A stretch of DNA of 64,000 nucleotides, taken from Pseudoalteromonas rubra. Lineage in GTDB: Bacteria; Pseudomonadota; Gammaproteobacteria; Enterobacterales; Alteromonadaceae. The position numbers were made by a program, and so were the translations under genes. The stretch lies in NCBI RefSeq assembly GCF_000238295.3, contig NZ_AHCD03000044.1, positions 1,054,001 to 1,118,000 on the forward strand, read 5' to 3'. Positions within the stretch are counted from its first letter, which is position 1. The number at the start of each line of letters is the position of its first letter. The notes beneath the pieces are model-generated. The model saw nothing but the letters and a program-made list of their open reading frames with translations. It was not told the origin of the DNA and searched no databases. This document shows positions 9,113-18,797 of the stretch, piece by piece.

Positions 9113-9824
9113 AAGGGATGAGCAAACTTTGCTTTGCTTTGAGTACTGCCTCAGTTCTGTTGGCTGCACCCAGTTGACTAAGGATCTGGCTTACCAGCTC
9201 TTTAACTCTGTCTTTAGACACTTGCATCAGCTCAGATATTTCCGGGTTAGTCATCCCTTTGGCCATATATAGCAAACACTCGCTACTTTTTGGCGTTAAA
9301 GTGGGTCGCATAAATAAATAGTCAGGGCACTCTTTGATTATTCTGGGGATCAGAGTGAGTGTGATATCACTTAATATCGTACTATGTTGATGATAAACAG
9401 ATTTTATTTCATCACATGTTTGGCTGGAAAAGAAATTCACCAATACAATTGCGCCGCCATAATGAACAGGTATGACTATGCCGCCATTGATATTCTCCTG
9501 AGCTAACAGGTTGCCTAATGTTTTTGGCGCAAGCGTTGCGCTTTGGTAGTCATGAGTGCTCCAAAAGCGCGGTGCCAGTGTTTGCTGGCAGTAGTCGATC
9601 AGGTCATCAGAAAAACAATGTCCATCTGTAAAGTAAGCGCGAAGGAATTGTTCGGAACAAGTAGAAAGATACCTGAAAACGGGCTCGGTGCCATTCACCC
9701 CAACAATGAGAAACTGGTCCATACCTAGTGGTTCTGAAAATCGGCTTAGAGCGGTAGTGATGGCTGTCTCCGGATACAATGCAAAGGCATCCGGGTGGCT
9801 GATTTTGTTACCTGAGTAGTCCAT
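9111..9824 (-). CDS. LuxR-family transcriptional regulator
   Basis: A 237-aa regulator with a LuxR/GerE helix-turn-helix at the C-terminus (about residues 172-230: LTPKSSECLLYMAKGMTNPE, then LMQVSKDRVKELVSQILSQL). The N-terminal ~165 residues look like a ligand-binding domain of the LuxR autoinducer type, but the conserved binding residues cannot be confirmed by eye, and no LuxI synthase is nearby, so it may be an orphan regulator. A Shine-Dalgarno (AGGAG) precedes the ATG. It is divergent from the large hybrid regulator at 10157 and shares a 332-bp spacer with it. Confidence 0.8.
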   Translation of the reverse strand: MDYSGNKISHPDAFALYPETAITTALSRFSEPLGMDQFLIVGVNGTEPVFRYLSTCSEQFLRAYFTDGHCFSDDLIDYCQQTLAPRFWSTHDYQSATLAPKTLGNLLAQENINGGIVIPVHYGGAIVLVNFFSSQTCDEIKSVYHQHSTILSDITLTLIPRIIKECPDYLFMRPTLTPKSSECLLYMAKGMTNPEISELMQVSKDRVKELVSQILSQLGAANRTEAVLKAKQSLLIP

Positions 9825-10156
9825 ATAAACTCCTGTGTGCTTTTTTTAATGTTGCAGGTTCTGTTTTCTCGTTCTGCACCCTTAAGCTAATGAGTTTTGA
9901 GAACTACCTGTTATGAGAAAAGCGACACCGAGTACTGCAAAAGCGACATTTATAATTGTTAGTATAAAAAACAATGTCTTATTGGTTTTTCTTGTTGGTA
10001 TGGGACGACTTTGGATGTTTGATTATTGTGCAAATCAAAAAGCTCACGCTTTTTTGATGAATTCTGTTGGCAAATTTTTAACAAATCAGTTGACTGTACC
10101 TGATAAAGGTTATAGAAAGTAATTACGCATTTTACAGTAAGGACGTAAGCGTAATA
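9825..10156. other. Divergent promoter region between LuxR and hybrid-sensor genes
   Basis: An AT-rich 332-bp spacer that must hold promoters for both divergent genes. An open frame at 9913-10122 has no ribosome site worth noting and no family features, and is not called. Confidence 0.4.
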
Positions 10157-13100
10157 ATGTTAAGTAGGATACTGGCAACGATCTTGTTGCTTATCGTGCA
10201 CTGTCAGGCGCTGGCAGAATCGCCAAACCAACTGAGGTTACATCCGTTAGACGTTGATAAACTGGATATGGTCACTGTGATCAATTCTGTCACTCAGGAT
10301 AGTCAGGGCTATTTGTGGGTCAGTGGTATTTCTGGTGTACTAAAATTTGATGGTTATCACTCTATCTTTTACCCGCTTGAACAAGCCAGAAAAGTGATAG
10401 AAGACGCGCAGGGAAGAAGGTGGCTTCTGACTGGCAATGGCCTGTATCTATACTGTCATGTAACGGACAAGTTCAACCGTTACCTGAGCGACATGCATCA
10501 GGACGATATGCATAATAGCTCCTTATTCCGGGACAGCTATAGCATTGTTCGACGTATTGATAGTAAAACCTTTCGTCCAACTGAGTTGTATCAGGATAGT
10601 CAGAATAAGCTTTGGCTGGTGGGTGACGATGGGCGTTTGATATACTTTTCGGCTGATCAGGAACAATATGAAAGTTATGACTTTCCCAGTTCAATAATTC
10701 AACATAACCTGCGTTTTGGTATTACATTTTTCAATGATCTGCCATTGTTTGTATCTAAAGATGGCAAAGTGTATAGCCTGGATAAAACAACAGGCTCATT
10801 TTACGTGTTGTTTCAAGATAACAGGCTGGTGAACACCAGAATTGTGACTACAGGCCTTTCGAACACTGTGCATCTTGTGTCAGATCATGGTCTTTTCATA
10901 CTCGACTTGTCAAAACCAAGTCCGCAGTCGCTGACAAAACTAGATATCGACCCGCGTTCTATCACCTCTGTTCATGTTGGGCACCATGCTACATTTATAG
11001 GTACAAATAAATCGCTTATTGTGTTGGACGCAGACAATCATGTTAATCGCGTGAGCAGTTATTATTCTGATGGCCTTCAGCAAAATATATTCGGAGTCCA
11101 AAATGTGTTTGACGATGAGCGTGCTGTTTGGCTCTCTACAAGTAAGGGGGTGTACCAGGTAAAGTTTGCACAAACAACACAGGCAAATGGATATGTTAAG
11201 GCATCACTGAACGCAACAAAAATGCCGATGATTGAAAGCTTGCTTGTAGATAAGCGTGACAACCTCTGGATTGTCAGCCAGCGCAAAGTTTACCTGAAAA
11301 AAGCAAATACAGGACTAACGGAAGCTATCGAGCTCGATGCTAATCGAACAGATGTGCAAGTCCAAACCGTTTTTGAAACCAGAGATGGATCCGTTATGTT
11401 CGGAGGGGTGTCGGAGTTGTATCAATATGACATAGAGCGACAGCGTTTCAGGAGAATACCACTACCGCTAGACCCGGCTAAGATGGGCAAGGAAGTTAGG
11501 GACATAGAGCAATCTGAAAATGGTCACTTGTGGTTGCTTACCTTTCAGGGGGTCGCTGAATATATACCAGCTAAAAACGAAATCGTGTCTTTTCAGCCAG
11601 GTCATTTTAAAAACCTGAAAAAAGGTCCCAATGGCACCGTTTTGGCCTGTGGTTTTGAAACTTACACCCTCGGCAAAGGTAAAGCAGAAAAAGTAGATTT
11701 TCAGTTAGAAGAATCAATTAAACATTTAGTTGTATACGATGCGTCAGTAGACCAAAGTGGGAGATTATGGGCAGCAACTTCACACGGACTATTGCTGCAT
11801 GAACTGGACACTAAAAGTACTCGAAAACTCGATTTAAACGGCGTTTATCCCAATGTGGTTTTTGCTTTTACCTACCGGGATAACGGGGGGCACATCTGGC
11901 TGATTGATATGACTAATATATACAAAGTTGAGCCAGAGACAATGGAAGTCGTTTATACAGAACCCGTCAAGCGACTGAACATTGGTGCGAAGACCTATGG
12001 TAGCGTGTCGGAGTCATCTTCGGGCACCTTGTTTCTTGGTGGCGTTAGTGGATTTGCCGCGCTTGAAAATACCACAACCATTGCACCTTATGGTGTGCAC
12101 TTCAGCCGTGTCATTGTTCAAGGACAAAGTTATCCTGTATATCAAGCAGAACCCGGGTTGGTAAATACGATTTCTCTAGGCACTGAATTTACGAGTGCGC
12201 AAAGAAACGTAAAGTTTGAGTTTGTAAATATTAAACGTGACCCTAATGTTGATATTTACTATAAATATCGTTTAATTGGGTTTGATTATGAGTGGACAGA
12301 AGTTGACCAAACTCAGCGTAATGCAACTTATACTAACCTGCCATCAGGTGATTACGAATTTGTAATAAAAAGTCGCTCAATTTCGAGTGAATGGACTGAG
12401 TCTAGATTTAAATTTTCCATTGCAACTCCTTACTATTTAACTGTTTGGGCATTTCTGTTTTATGCGGTATGTTTGATATTACTCATCGCATTAATATTGA
12501 TTGTTAGAACACATCAGCTGAAACGGCACAATCTTCAACTTGAAACACAAGTTCGGGCACGCACAGAGGAAATTGAACAAAAGCGGGTGCAAATTGCCAA
12601 TCTAATGGAAAGCAAGAACAAACTCTTCGGCAATATTTCACACGAATTACGCACGCCCTTATCTGTAATCATGCTGCCAATAAAAAGCATGCTAAAACAG
12701 AACCCGGACAAAGAAAATATCAGATGGCATGCCGCATATTCTCAGGCTGTCCGGCTGGAAAAATTAATTGATAATTTGATCCGTTATGCGAGGAAAGACA
12801 ACTTCGCACCGCCTGAAAATCACCAGTTTACTGCCAGGGTCGTGCTAATGAAGCAGATACAGGCTTTTGATCTGCTTGCACATGAGAAACAGATCAAGAT
12901 AAAAACAGACATATGTCTGACCTGTCAGGAAGTTGTGCTTAACGAAGCCGATTTTGAGCAGGTTGTGACAAACCTGTTGTCTAATGCGGTGAAATATACG
13001 CCAGATGGAGGAATAATTCAGGTTTGTGCACAGCAAAAAGGTAATATGCTGGTGCTGATGTTTACGAACTCGGGACCCGGTATAGAGCCTGCACTTCAGG

Positions 13101-14134
13101 CGGACATATTTAAACGTTATGTGCGTGGCACACACAATGACATAGCAGGGCAGGGAATTGGATTATCTGTGGTTCATCAGTTGATATCTGGGTGCGGTGG
13201 CGCAATTGAACTGACCAGTGAGCCCGGGCAAGGTTGTCTGTTTACCTTACATATCCCAATTTTTCTTAACTCGCATAATGAGTTTTATCAAAAAGATCTC
13301 TCAGCAATCCAAGACAATGCGTCTGAATCGGAAAGCGCGGATACATTAGAACGAATTTTAATTGTTGAGGATAACCCCGATCTCAGAATGATGTTAAATG
13401 AGGCGCTATCGGTCTGGTTTAATTGCACGGTAGCCGGGGATGGCGAACAAGGCCTGGCAATGGCAAAGAACATTTTACCGGACCTGATAGTCAGTGATGT
13501 CATGATGCCGGTTATGACAGGTCTTGATATGTTACGTGCGGTTAAACAAGACGAAATGACCAGCCATATTCCTGTTGTGTTGCTCACAGCCAAAGAAGAT
13601 GATGCCAGTCGTATCATTGGATTTGAAGCTGAAGCAGATGATTATATGGGCAAGCCATTTGATATCGATGTATTGAGAATTCGAATTGAAAACCTGATCA
13701 AGGGTCGCAAGAAGCTGGCACATTTATATCGGCATCATATTTTGCACGGCGAGGATATAGCGCAGGCCCGTCAAGAAGATAAACGTGTACCTTTTATAGA
13801 TAAGCTACATCATGTGATCGCACAACATTATCAGAACCCGGAGTTTGATACTGAGCACATGGCCAGTCTGGTATTTTTGAGTACCAGACAGCTACAGCGT
13901 AAATCAAGGAGTCTAACTGGGTTATCACCTATTGCTTTGCTCAGACAATACAGGCTACAGCAGGCCTGTAAACAGCTCAGAGCCGGGGCTTTGGTAGCTG
14001 ACGTAGCCTATCAGGTGGGCTTTTCCTCTCCGGGTTATTTTAGTAGTTGTTTTAAAGCTGAGTTTAGCTTGTCTCCACAGCAGTATGTCAGGCAATTTGC
14101 CAAAGCGGCTTATGAGGATGAGGCGGGTCAGTGA
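10157..14134 (+). CDS. Hybrid two-component sensor/regulator with beta-propeller sensor, kinase, receiver and AraC domain
   Basis: A 1325-aa one-protein signalling system. In order: a signal peptide (to ~residue 21), two-component-regulator propeller repeats with motifs such as DSQGYLWVSG and DSQNKLWLVG (to ~650), a Y_Y_Y domain (~690-765), a membrane helix (VWAFLFYAVCLILLIALILI), a histidine kinase with phospho-acceptor H829 in SHELRTPLS and an ATPase with GQGIGLSVV, a receiver with phospho-acceptor D1114 in SDVMMP, and an AraC-type DNA-binding domain at the C-terminus. Such proteins usually sense oligosaccharides in the periplasm and activate nearby polysaccharide-use genes. The secreted BNR-repeat protein at 15081 is the likely target, though this is inference. 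Confidence 0.93.
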   Translation: MLSRILATILLLIVHCQALAESPNQLRLHPLDVDKLDMVTVINSVTQDSQGYLWVSGISGVLKFDGYHSIFYPLEQARKVIEDAQGRRWLLTGNGLYLYCHVTDKFNRYLSDMHQDDMHNSSLFRDSYSIVRRIDSKTFRPTELYQDSQNKLWLVGDDGRLIYFSADQEQYESYDFPSSIIQHNLRFGITFFNDLPLFVSKDGKVYSLDKTTGSFYVLFQDNRLVNTRIVTTGLSNTVHLVSDHGLFILDLSKPSPQSLTKLDIDPRSITSVHVGHHATFIGTNKSLIVLDADNHVNRVSSYYSDGLQQNIFGVQNVFDDERAVWLSTSKGVYQVKFAQTTQANGYVKASLNATKMPMIESLLVDKRDNLWIVSQRKVYLKKANTGLTEAIELDANRTDVQVQTVFETRDGSVMFGGVSELYQYDIERQRFRRIPLPLDPAKMGKEVRDIEQSENGHLWLLTFQGVAEYIPAKNEIVSFQPGHFKNLKKGPNGTVLACGFETYTLGKGKAEKVDFQLEESIKHLVVYDASVDQSGRLWAATSHGLLLHELDTKSTRKLDLNGVYPNVVFAFTYRDNGGHIWLIDMTNIYKVEPETMEVVYTEPVKRLNIGAKTYGSVSESSSGTLFLGGVSGFAALENTTTIAPYGVHFSRVIVQGQSYPVYQAEPGLVNTISLGTEFTSAQRNVKFEFVNIKRDPNVDIYYKYRLIGFDYEWTEVDQTQRNATYTNLPSGDYEFVIKSRSISSEWTESRFKFSIATPYYLTVWAFLFYAVCLILLIALILIVRTHQLKRHNLQLETQVRARTEEIEQKRVQIANLMESKNKLFGNISHELRTPLSVIMLPIKSMLKQNPDKENIRWHAAYSQAVRLEKLIDNLIRYARKDNFAPPENHQFTARVVLMKQIQAFDLLAHEKQIKIKTDICLTCQEVVLNEADFEQVVTNLLSNAVKYTPDGGIIQVCAQQKGNMLVLMFTNSGPGIEPALQADIFKRYVRGTHNDIAGQGIGLSVVHQLISGCGGAIELTSEPGQGCLFTLHIPIFLNSHNEFYQKDLSAIQDNASESESADTLERILIVEDNPDLRMMLNEALSVWFNCTVAGDGEQGLAMAKNILPDLIVSDVMMPVMTGLDMLRAVKQDEMTSHIPVVLLTAKEDDASRIIGFEAEADDYMGKPFDIDVLRIRIENLIKGRKKLAHLYRHHILHGEDIAQARQEDKRVPFIDKLHHVIAQHYQNPEFDTEHMASLVFLSTRQLQRKSRSLTGLSPIALLRQYRLQQACKQLRAGALVADVAYQVGFSSPGYFSSCFKAEFSLSPQQYVRQFAKAAYEDEAGQ

Positions 14135-14454
14135 ACTGTTACACCAATTTGCTTAATGAAGTGTTCTATTTTGAGGCGAGACAATAGGGTCAATAACACC
14201 GCTTCCGCGTCCTGCTATCGCTGAGGCACCTACATCCATATAGGCGAGGCAAAAATTTGTGAACTTGTGTCTAAGGTATAAGGTTCTAAATGAGAAAATT
14301 TTAACGATGTTAGCGTCCTATTTGCTCCTTCAAATAGACCAGGTATTAAGTGAAGTTGGTATTGAATATGCCCTGCGGTTTGGAAGCGGTTAATCTGTTC
14401 TACTCAATGTCCAAGATCAGGCATTATTTTGCCTGATCTTGACACCTTCCTTGG
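14135..14454. other. Intergenic region after the hybrid regulator
   Basis: About 320 bp with no gene seen. It ends in the hairpin at 14413-14440, which belongs to leader peptide B on the other strand. Confidence 0.4.
14413..14440. terminator. Hairpin downstream of leader peptide B
   Basis: Perfect 10-bp stem AAGATCAGGC / GCCTGATCTT with an 8-base AT loop, 15 bp past the stop of leader peptide B on the minus strand. No T-run follows. Confidence 0.6.
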
Positions 14455-14619
14455 TTAATCGGGCAAGGTACATGTAAGGATATTGCCATTGGAGTCGATT
14501 GGTGTTCCAGCAGCATCCTGGTTAGTAGCGCCCCCCTGGACAAGTGGCGTTAACTTGCTTTGTAGACCCGTTTTAGTAGATAAAACCTTTAATTTTTTTG
14601 CTTTGAGGTTAAGTTTCAT
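14455..14619 (-). CDS. Double-glycine leader peptide B (RiPP or bacteriocin precursor-like)
   Basis: A 54-aa gene on the minus strand. The leader MKLNLKAKKLKVLSTK ... LTPLVQGG matches those of peptides A (7603-7776) and C (53129-53356). The core after GG is short and polar (ATNQDAAGTPIDSNGN) and ends with a single Cys in LTCTLPD. The ATG has AAGGAAA about seven bases upstream, and a strong hairpin follows the stop. It lies alone between the hybrid regulator and the BNR gene, on the opposite strand to both. No maturation enzyme is adjacent. Confidence 0.72.
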   Translation of the reverse strand: MKLNLKAKKLKVLSTKTGLQSKLTPLVQGGATNQDAAGTPIDSNGNILTCTLPD

Positions 14620-14710
14620 AATGGTTTCCTTTTTGTTATGTCACCGACGCCACTTTTGCATTTTATTCGAACTATGTAAATGGTCACGTCTCTAAAATAA
14701 GTACTTGTTC

Positions 14711-14735
14711 TTACCCCCATTTGGGGGGGGAGTAA
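14711..14735. promoter_or_regulatory. CCC-ATTT-GGG dyad upstream of leader peptide B
   Basis: TTACCCCC-ATTT-GGGGGGGGAGTAA, a near-palindrome about 90 bp upstream of the peptide start. A similar dyad lies upstream of the minus-strand gene at 44859-45287. It could be an operator; no binding protein is known to me. Confidence 0.3.
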
Positions 14736-14830
14736 AGCCTTAAAGGTAACTTATTGTAGCTTCAGAACCTGGATTCTATGGCCGATTGAAAGTATCTATC
14801 AAGTCGCACTCCCCCTCTAGCAAGCGCGAA

Positions 14831-14859
14831 GTGTCATCCTCGATATAGAGCCGGGAACA
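14831..14859. repeat. Degenerate REP-like palindrome copy
   Basis: GTGTCATCCTCGATATAGAGCCGGGAAC in outline: the outer blocks GTCATCC and GAGCCGGGAA match the family, while the centre has diverged. Confidence 0.45.
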
Positions 14860-15080
14860 GCTTACTCGTCACTGTTTTTACTTGAACATATGGCTGCATA
14901 TGTCGATGTCGCGATGACTCACTTGAAAAACTACTCGCTTCATCACAGTACATGGAATTGTACGTGAACCGATTTCGAACAACTTTTTTAATGTTTATCT
15001 TGTTGTTACGTCTTTACTCTAGTTTAATAGCCGTGAATTTGTGCAGTTTAGGTACAAATCACATAAAAAAAGGAATGATA

Positions 15081-17012
15081 ATGAAGACAAAAGCAACAAA
15101 AGCCCTGATTGCTGGGTTATTACTCACGCCTGCACTTTATGCGCATGCAGACGCAACCAAAGGATATGCCGATCCCTACAATTTTAACAATCATGGTAAG
15201 TGTAGCTTCAACGATTCTGGCCCGAGCTATTCAGATGATTCTGACTACAACTACATCAACTATATCAAAAATAAGGTCTCGCCGTATCACCATTTGAATA
15301 CCACTTTGAATGAACGTTTACTGCGTGGCAGCTACTACAGTCTGGACAATCAGCTTTTCTATGTGGGCGGGCAAAATGTGCCTAAATATTCCGGCCCGGC
15401 AGCGACAGGTTCCGCAAAAGCAGCTCCTATGGCGGTTCAGCGTGGCGACTGGACGTATTACATTATCAATGGCGCGCATTCAGATTGTGCACTCAATGCA
15501 CCCGCACCAAATAAAGGGTATGAGCGTTTGGTATACGCAGTGGGTGCCTATAATCATAAATCGGGCATGATTAAAGAGCCTGTGATAGTGCATGTAAAGG
15601 ATACTAGCGACTTTCATGACACGGCAGTCATCAATGTAGACAGCCAGGGCTATGTTTATGTATTTATCTCCGGGCGTAATTCGACCCGGGGTGGTCTGGT
15701 TTATCGCTCCTCGAACACGCATGACAACTTTTTTGCAAACTTAGGCTCATTTAAGCTGGTTGATGCAGTTAACGAAGTCGGTAACGAATTAGATAGCAGC
15801 CATAATTGTCCGAGTAGCGGCGATAAGTGTTATAACCTGGGCTTTACCTATCCACAGGCTTGGTGGGTGGACAATAAATTTGTATTGCTTAACACCCGTT
15901 ATATACAAACGTCTGATGATATGAAGGCGGCATTCCGGCAAACAGCGCGTCGTCAGCTATATATGACAGAATATAAGGTACAGCCAGGAGGGCTGGAGGC
16001 GCCGATAACTAAAAAGCTGGTTGCACTGGATGATAAACGGAGCTTCGGCCATTATGCCGTGAGTACAGAGCGAAATGGTGTACTGGCCATGGCTTTTAAT
16101 GTACACGTTCCTGATCGTTGTACTCGCAGTGACATAAAGCAAGCTGATTGCGAAGCAAAAGGCCTTAACGGCAGGCTAGAGAATCGTCATTACCCCAATG
16201 ACAACCGCACTAACCTGTACTTTATATACTCCAGAGATGGCGGTAAAACCTGGTTAAACAGTCAACACAAGACGCTTATTGACACAAGTCGTGGCCAATA
16301 CATTAATACGCTGAGTAAGCTCAACGAAGCCTTGTTGTATCAGCCAGATACCAGTGTTGACATCGTCAACGGTTACAACCCTTACAGCACAACCATCAAA
16401 AAGCGTATTTATGTCAAAGATCTGGACTTTAACACCAATGGCTATCGCGGTTACCTGACTTCTTTGAAAGTACTGATCACAGAAAGTGATGGTATTCACG
16501 GCTTTGTGCCGAAAACATCTGCTGAGTCTCGTCGAATGATCCGGGCCTTGGTTATCGATCATAATGGCAAAAAAGACTACGTAGGTTGTTACAATTCGGC
16601 TGATTGCTGGGCTGACCATGCGTATTCATCTGGTACGATTATCACCCATACTCAATACGGTTACAGTGAGCTTGCTTTCCCTATGTCAGCTGGCGACATG
16701 CTGGCTGGCGGTAAAGTTCACCTGTATAGCAGTAACTTAAAAACCGCGGGTGACGTAAAAGTGTGGAGCTATCTGGGCGCACAAGACTACCGTGACCCGA
16801 ACGATGTAAACTACATCCGCAAAGTACACAATGCCAAATCTGTAACGGGTGACGAGCCTGTTTACTTCTGGGCGCAAAGTGAAACTAATTCTCGCGTTGA
16901 TCTTGTATTGGCCGGACGTAAAGGCCAGCAAGTACAGTTGACAGGCAACTTTGGTACAAACAAGAAAATGGCTTGCCCAACGCGCTACGTGTTTAACCGT
17001 TGTACAAACTGA
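15081..17012 (+). CDS. Secreted BNR-repeat (BNR_4-like) protein, possible polysaccharide lyase
   Basis: A 643-aa exported protein. The signal peptide is MKTKATKALIAGLLLTPALY then AHADA. The central part has the BNR_4 beta-propeller look: DFHDTAVINVDSQGYVYVFI, then GLVYRSSN, FTYPQAWWV and YSRDGGKTW, an Asp-box-type motif. Ulvan lyases of families PL24/PL25 use this fold in marine gammaproteobacteria, so a polysaccharide lyase role is plausible, but I cannot assign catalytic residues; a sialidase-like hydrolase or a binding protein remains possible. The ATG at 15081 has AGGA six bases upstream; an upstream extension to 14952 has no ribosome site. The hybrid sensor at 10157 is the probable regulator. 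Confidence 0.75.
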   Translation: MKTKATKALIAGLLLTPALYAHADATKGYADPYNFNNHGKCSFNDSGPSYSDDSDYNYINYIKNKVSPYHHLNTTLNERLLRGSYYSLDNQLFYVGGQNVPKYSGPAATGSAKAAPMAVQRGDWTYYIINGAHSDCALNAPAPNKGYERLVYAVGAYNHKSGMIKEPVIVHVKDTSDFHDTAVINVDSQGYVYVFISGRNSTRGGLVYRSSNTHDNFFANLGSFKLVDAVNEVGNELDSSHNCPSSGDKCYNLGFTYPQAWWVDNKFVLLNTRYIQTSDDMKAAFRQTARRQLYMTEYKVQPGGLEAPITKKLVALDDKRSFGHYAVSTERNGVLAMAFNVHVPDRCTRSDIKQADCEAKGLNGRLENRHYPNDNRTNLYFIYSRDGGKTWLNSQHKTLIDTSRGQYINTLSKLNEALLYQPDTSVDIVNGYNPYSTTIKKRIYVKDLDFNTNGYRGYLTSLKVLITESDGIHGFVPKTSAESRRMIRALVIDHNGKKDYVGCYNSADCWADHAYSSGTIITHTQYGYSELAFPMSAGDMLAGGKVHLYSSNLKTAGDVKVWSYLGAQDYRDPNDVNYIRKVHNAKSVTGDEPVYFWAQSETNSRVDLVLAGRKGQQVQLTGNFGTNKKMACPTRYVFNRCTN

Positions 17013-17040
17013 TGACATACTTAAAATAAGTATCTAAACA

Positions 17041-17070
17041 CCGACTCTGGCGCGCACATGCCAGAGTCGG
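17041..17070 (+). terminator. Hairpin after the BNR-repeat gene
   Basis: Perfect 11-bp stem CCGACTCTGGC / GCCAGAGTCGG with an 8-base loop, 28 bp after the stop. It has no T-run, so it may act as a transcript-end stabiliser. Confidence 0.55.
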
Positions 17071-17225
17071 ACATGACCTGGAACTTGCCATCATTGCCAA
17101 TGAGTTGAGGACCACCCATCGCCACCTCAAAAGCCTTAGTTATCCGCACAGCCAACAGCGCCAGTTCGTCATCCCGTGCAAAGCTCCGTAGCTTCACCTT
17201 GGTTAACAAGACTTTAGCCTGACCC

Positions 17226-17557
17226 GGGCCATGGAGCTCGCATCTTCACCCCAGCTAAGTAGCCCATTGTGCCATTCTAGTCATAGCACCCGCAGCGTCA
17301 CTCTGGCCACCGAGCCCGTAGCGTGATCCCGGCCATGGAGTTCGCATCTTCACACCAGCCAAGTAACCCATCGTGCCATCCGAGTCATAGCGCCCGCAGC
17401 GAAACTCAGGCCAACGAACCCGCAGCGTCTGCCCGGCCAACGAGCCCGTAGCGTCATCCCGGCGAACGAGCCCATAGCGTCTTCCCGGCCAACGAGCCCA
17501 TAGCGTCTGCCCGGCCAACGAGCCCGTAGCGTCATCCCGGCCAACGAGCCGGGAACC
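17226..17557. repeat. 26-bp tandem array with 104-bp higher-order units
   Basis: The right part is four near-identical 26-bp units of the form CGGCCAACGAGCCCGTAGCG then TCATCC, closing with a complete REP-like palindrome (GTCATCCCGG...CGAGCCGGGAAC). The left part is two diverged copies of a longer block, each starting GGCCATGGAG, spaced 104 bp apart (17227 and 17331), which is exactly four units of 26. The array seems to have grown from a dispersed palindrome by tandem duplication. It shifts frame every unit and is not coding. Confidence 0.85.
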
Positions 17558-18042
17558 AACCACCGACGACACCAATAGCTTGTACTATTCACATTGAAGA
17601 AAGCGCCATTCCCAGTGTGTAATGCCCTGTAATAGTAATAAAAATAACCATAAGTTATTTTATAAAGTTTTCCAAAGCCAGGGTGAAGCGGCCTTGAGAA
17701 AAACAAACTGGACCCATTATCCAATTTGTAACCAAAATTTGAACACTTGTATTAAAATCGCTAATAACGGCGGATAAAAAGCTACTCAATCAGACAAAAG
17801 TGTTGTAGATTATTCTTGTGTCTGCACCAAATATCGGATTCCCGATCCGGTATCAAAGTTGCATCAGACAGCCAACAAGAGTAGCTAACAAGAACAGTTA
17901 ACAAGAATAGTTTTAAAGTGTCGCGCAAAGGAAGTTGTAACCGCCGAACAACAGGCTGTGAGCCGGGAAACTCCCCGAATGCCATTACCTGTCCCATGCA
18001 TCATCTCCTTACCAGCTACACCATTGAGTAAACGGGTGAGTG
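17558..18042. other. Intergenic region between repeat array and methyltransferase
   Basis: Nearly 500 bp with no supported gene. It holds two fragments that recall the REP-like family (around 17830-17848 and 17955-17970) and ends in the upstream region of the methyltransferase. Confidence 0.4.
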
Positions 18043-18648
18043 ATGTCTGACTCCACATTAGAATACTACAGCCGCAACGCAGTCAGTTTTGCAGAGGCAA
18101 CCTTCGCGGTAGATATGCAGCCGCTGTACGACGTGTTTTTACCTGCCATATCCAAAGGCGGTAAAATCCTCGATGCCGGTTGCGGCTCAGGCCGCGATGC
18201 ACTGGCGTTTAAAAACCTCGGCTACCGGGTGGAAGCCTTCGATGCCTGCGCCGAACTGGCCAACATCGCCAGCTTCCACCTGGAACAACCCGTAGGCTGC
18301 TTCAGTTTCGACGAACTCAGAGACATCAACACTTATGACGCTATCTGGTGCTGCGCAAGCCTGTTACATGTCCCCATGGCAGAGCTCCCGGCGGTTTTTC
18401 AGCGCCTGCAAAACGCACTCAAACCAGAAGGCATAATCTATATCTCGTTTAAATACGGTGAAGGCGAACGCACTACAGATGGCCGCGCATTCACCGATCT
18501 CACAGAGCAAAGCCTGAGCGCCTTACTTGCCCAAAACACCGGTCTTAAAGCCTGCAAAACCTGGCAAACCGGCGACCAACGCCCCGGCCGCGAACACAAA
18601 CGCTGGCTCAATGCTTTGTTGGAAAGGGTGGGGGCTGGGTCAGGCTGA
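18043..18648 (+). CDS. Class I SAM-dependent methyltransferase
   Basis: A 201-aa methyltransferase. Motif I is clear (KILDAGCGSGRDALAF, about residues 42-57), followed by the acidic motif II region (VEAFDACAEL), a motif IV-like stretch (YDAIWCCASLLHV) and motif VI (LKPEGIIYISFK). The length and order fit small Tam/TehB-type enzymes acting on small molecules; the substrate cannot be told. An in-frame GTG lies just before the ATG, and either may start translation. Its base composition is that of the surrounding chromosome and not of the AT-rich island that begins ~150 bp later, so it is probably the last core gene on the left. Confidence 0.85.
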   Translation: MSDSTLEYYSRNAVSFAEATFAVDMQPLYDVFLPAISKGGKILDAGCGSGRDALAFKNLGYRVEAFDACAELANIASFHLEQPVGCFSFDELRDINTYDAIWCCASLLHVPMAELPAVFQRLQNALKPEGIIYISFKYGEGERTTDGRAFTDLTEQSLSALLAQNTGLKACKTWQTGDQRPGREHKRWLNALLERVGAGSG

Positions 18649-18797
18649 TGTGTAATGTGGTGTAATTTGGAACTTGACCTCAATCAGAACAACCAAACAT
18701 AACCTTATGATATAGTAGGAAAGTTTTAGATATTAGGAACGCCAGTCGGCCCCACAAGCGAAACAATGGATAGGAAACTCTCAAAGACAGGAATTTT

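Larger units (their letters stand above)
14620..15080. other. Intergenic region before the BNR-repeat gene
   Basis: This 461-bp spacer holds the upstream region of leader peptide B, a G/C dyad at 14711-14735, a degenerate REP-like copy at 14831-14859 and the upstream region of the BNR gene. No further gene is seen. Confidence 0.4.

Noticed and set aside
9913..10122. A 69-residue frame between the LuxR and hybrid-sensor genes
   Set aside because: It fills the region where both divergent promoters must lie and has no ribosome site.
17226..17557. Possible CRISPR array
   Set aside because: Units follow each other without spacers, and no cas gene is present.
17255..17724. Long overlapping minus-strand frames with repeated RRYGLV-like peptides
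   Set aside because: They read through the 26-bp array. A 26-bp unit changes frame at each step, and several frames are open only because of the repeat; not coding.
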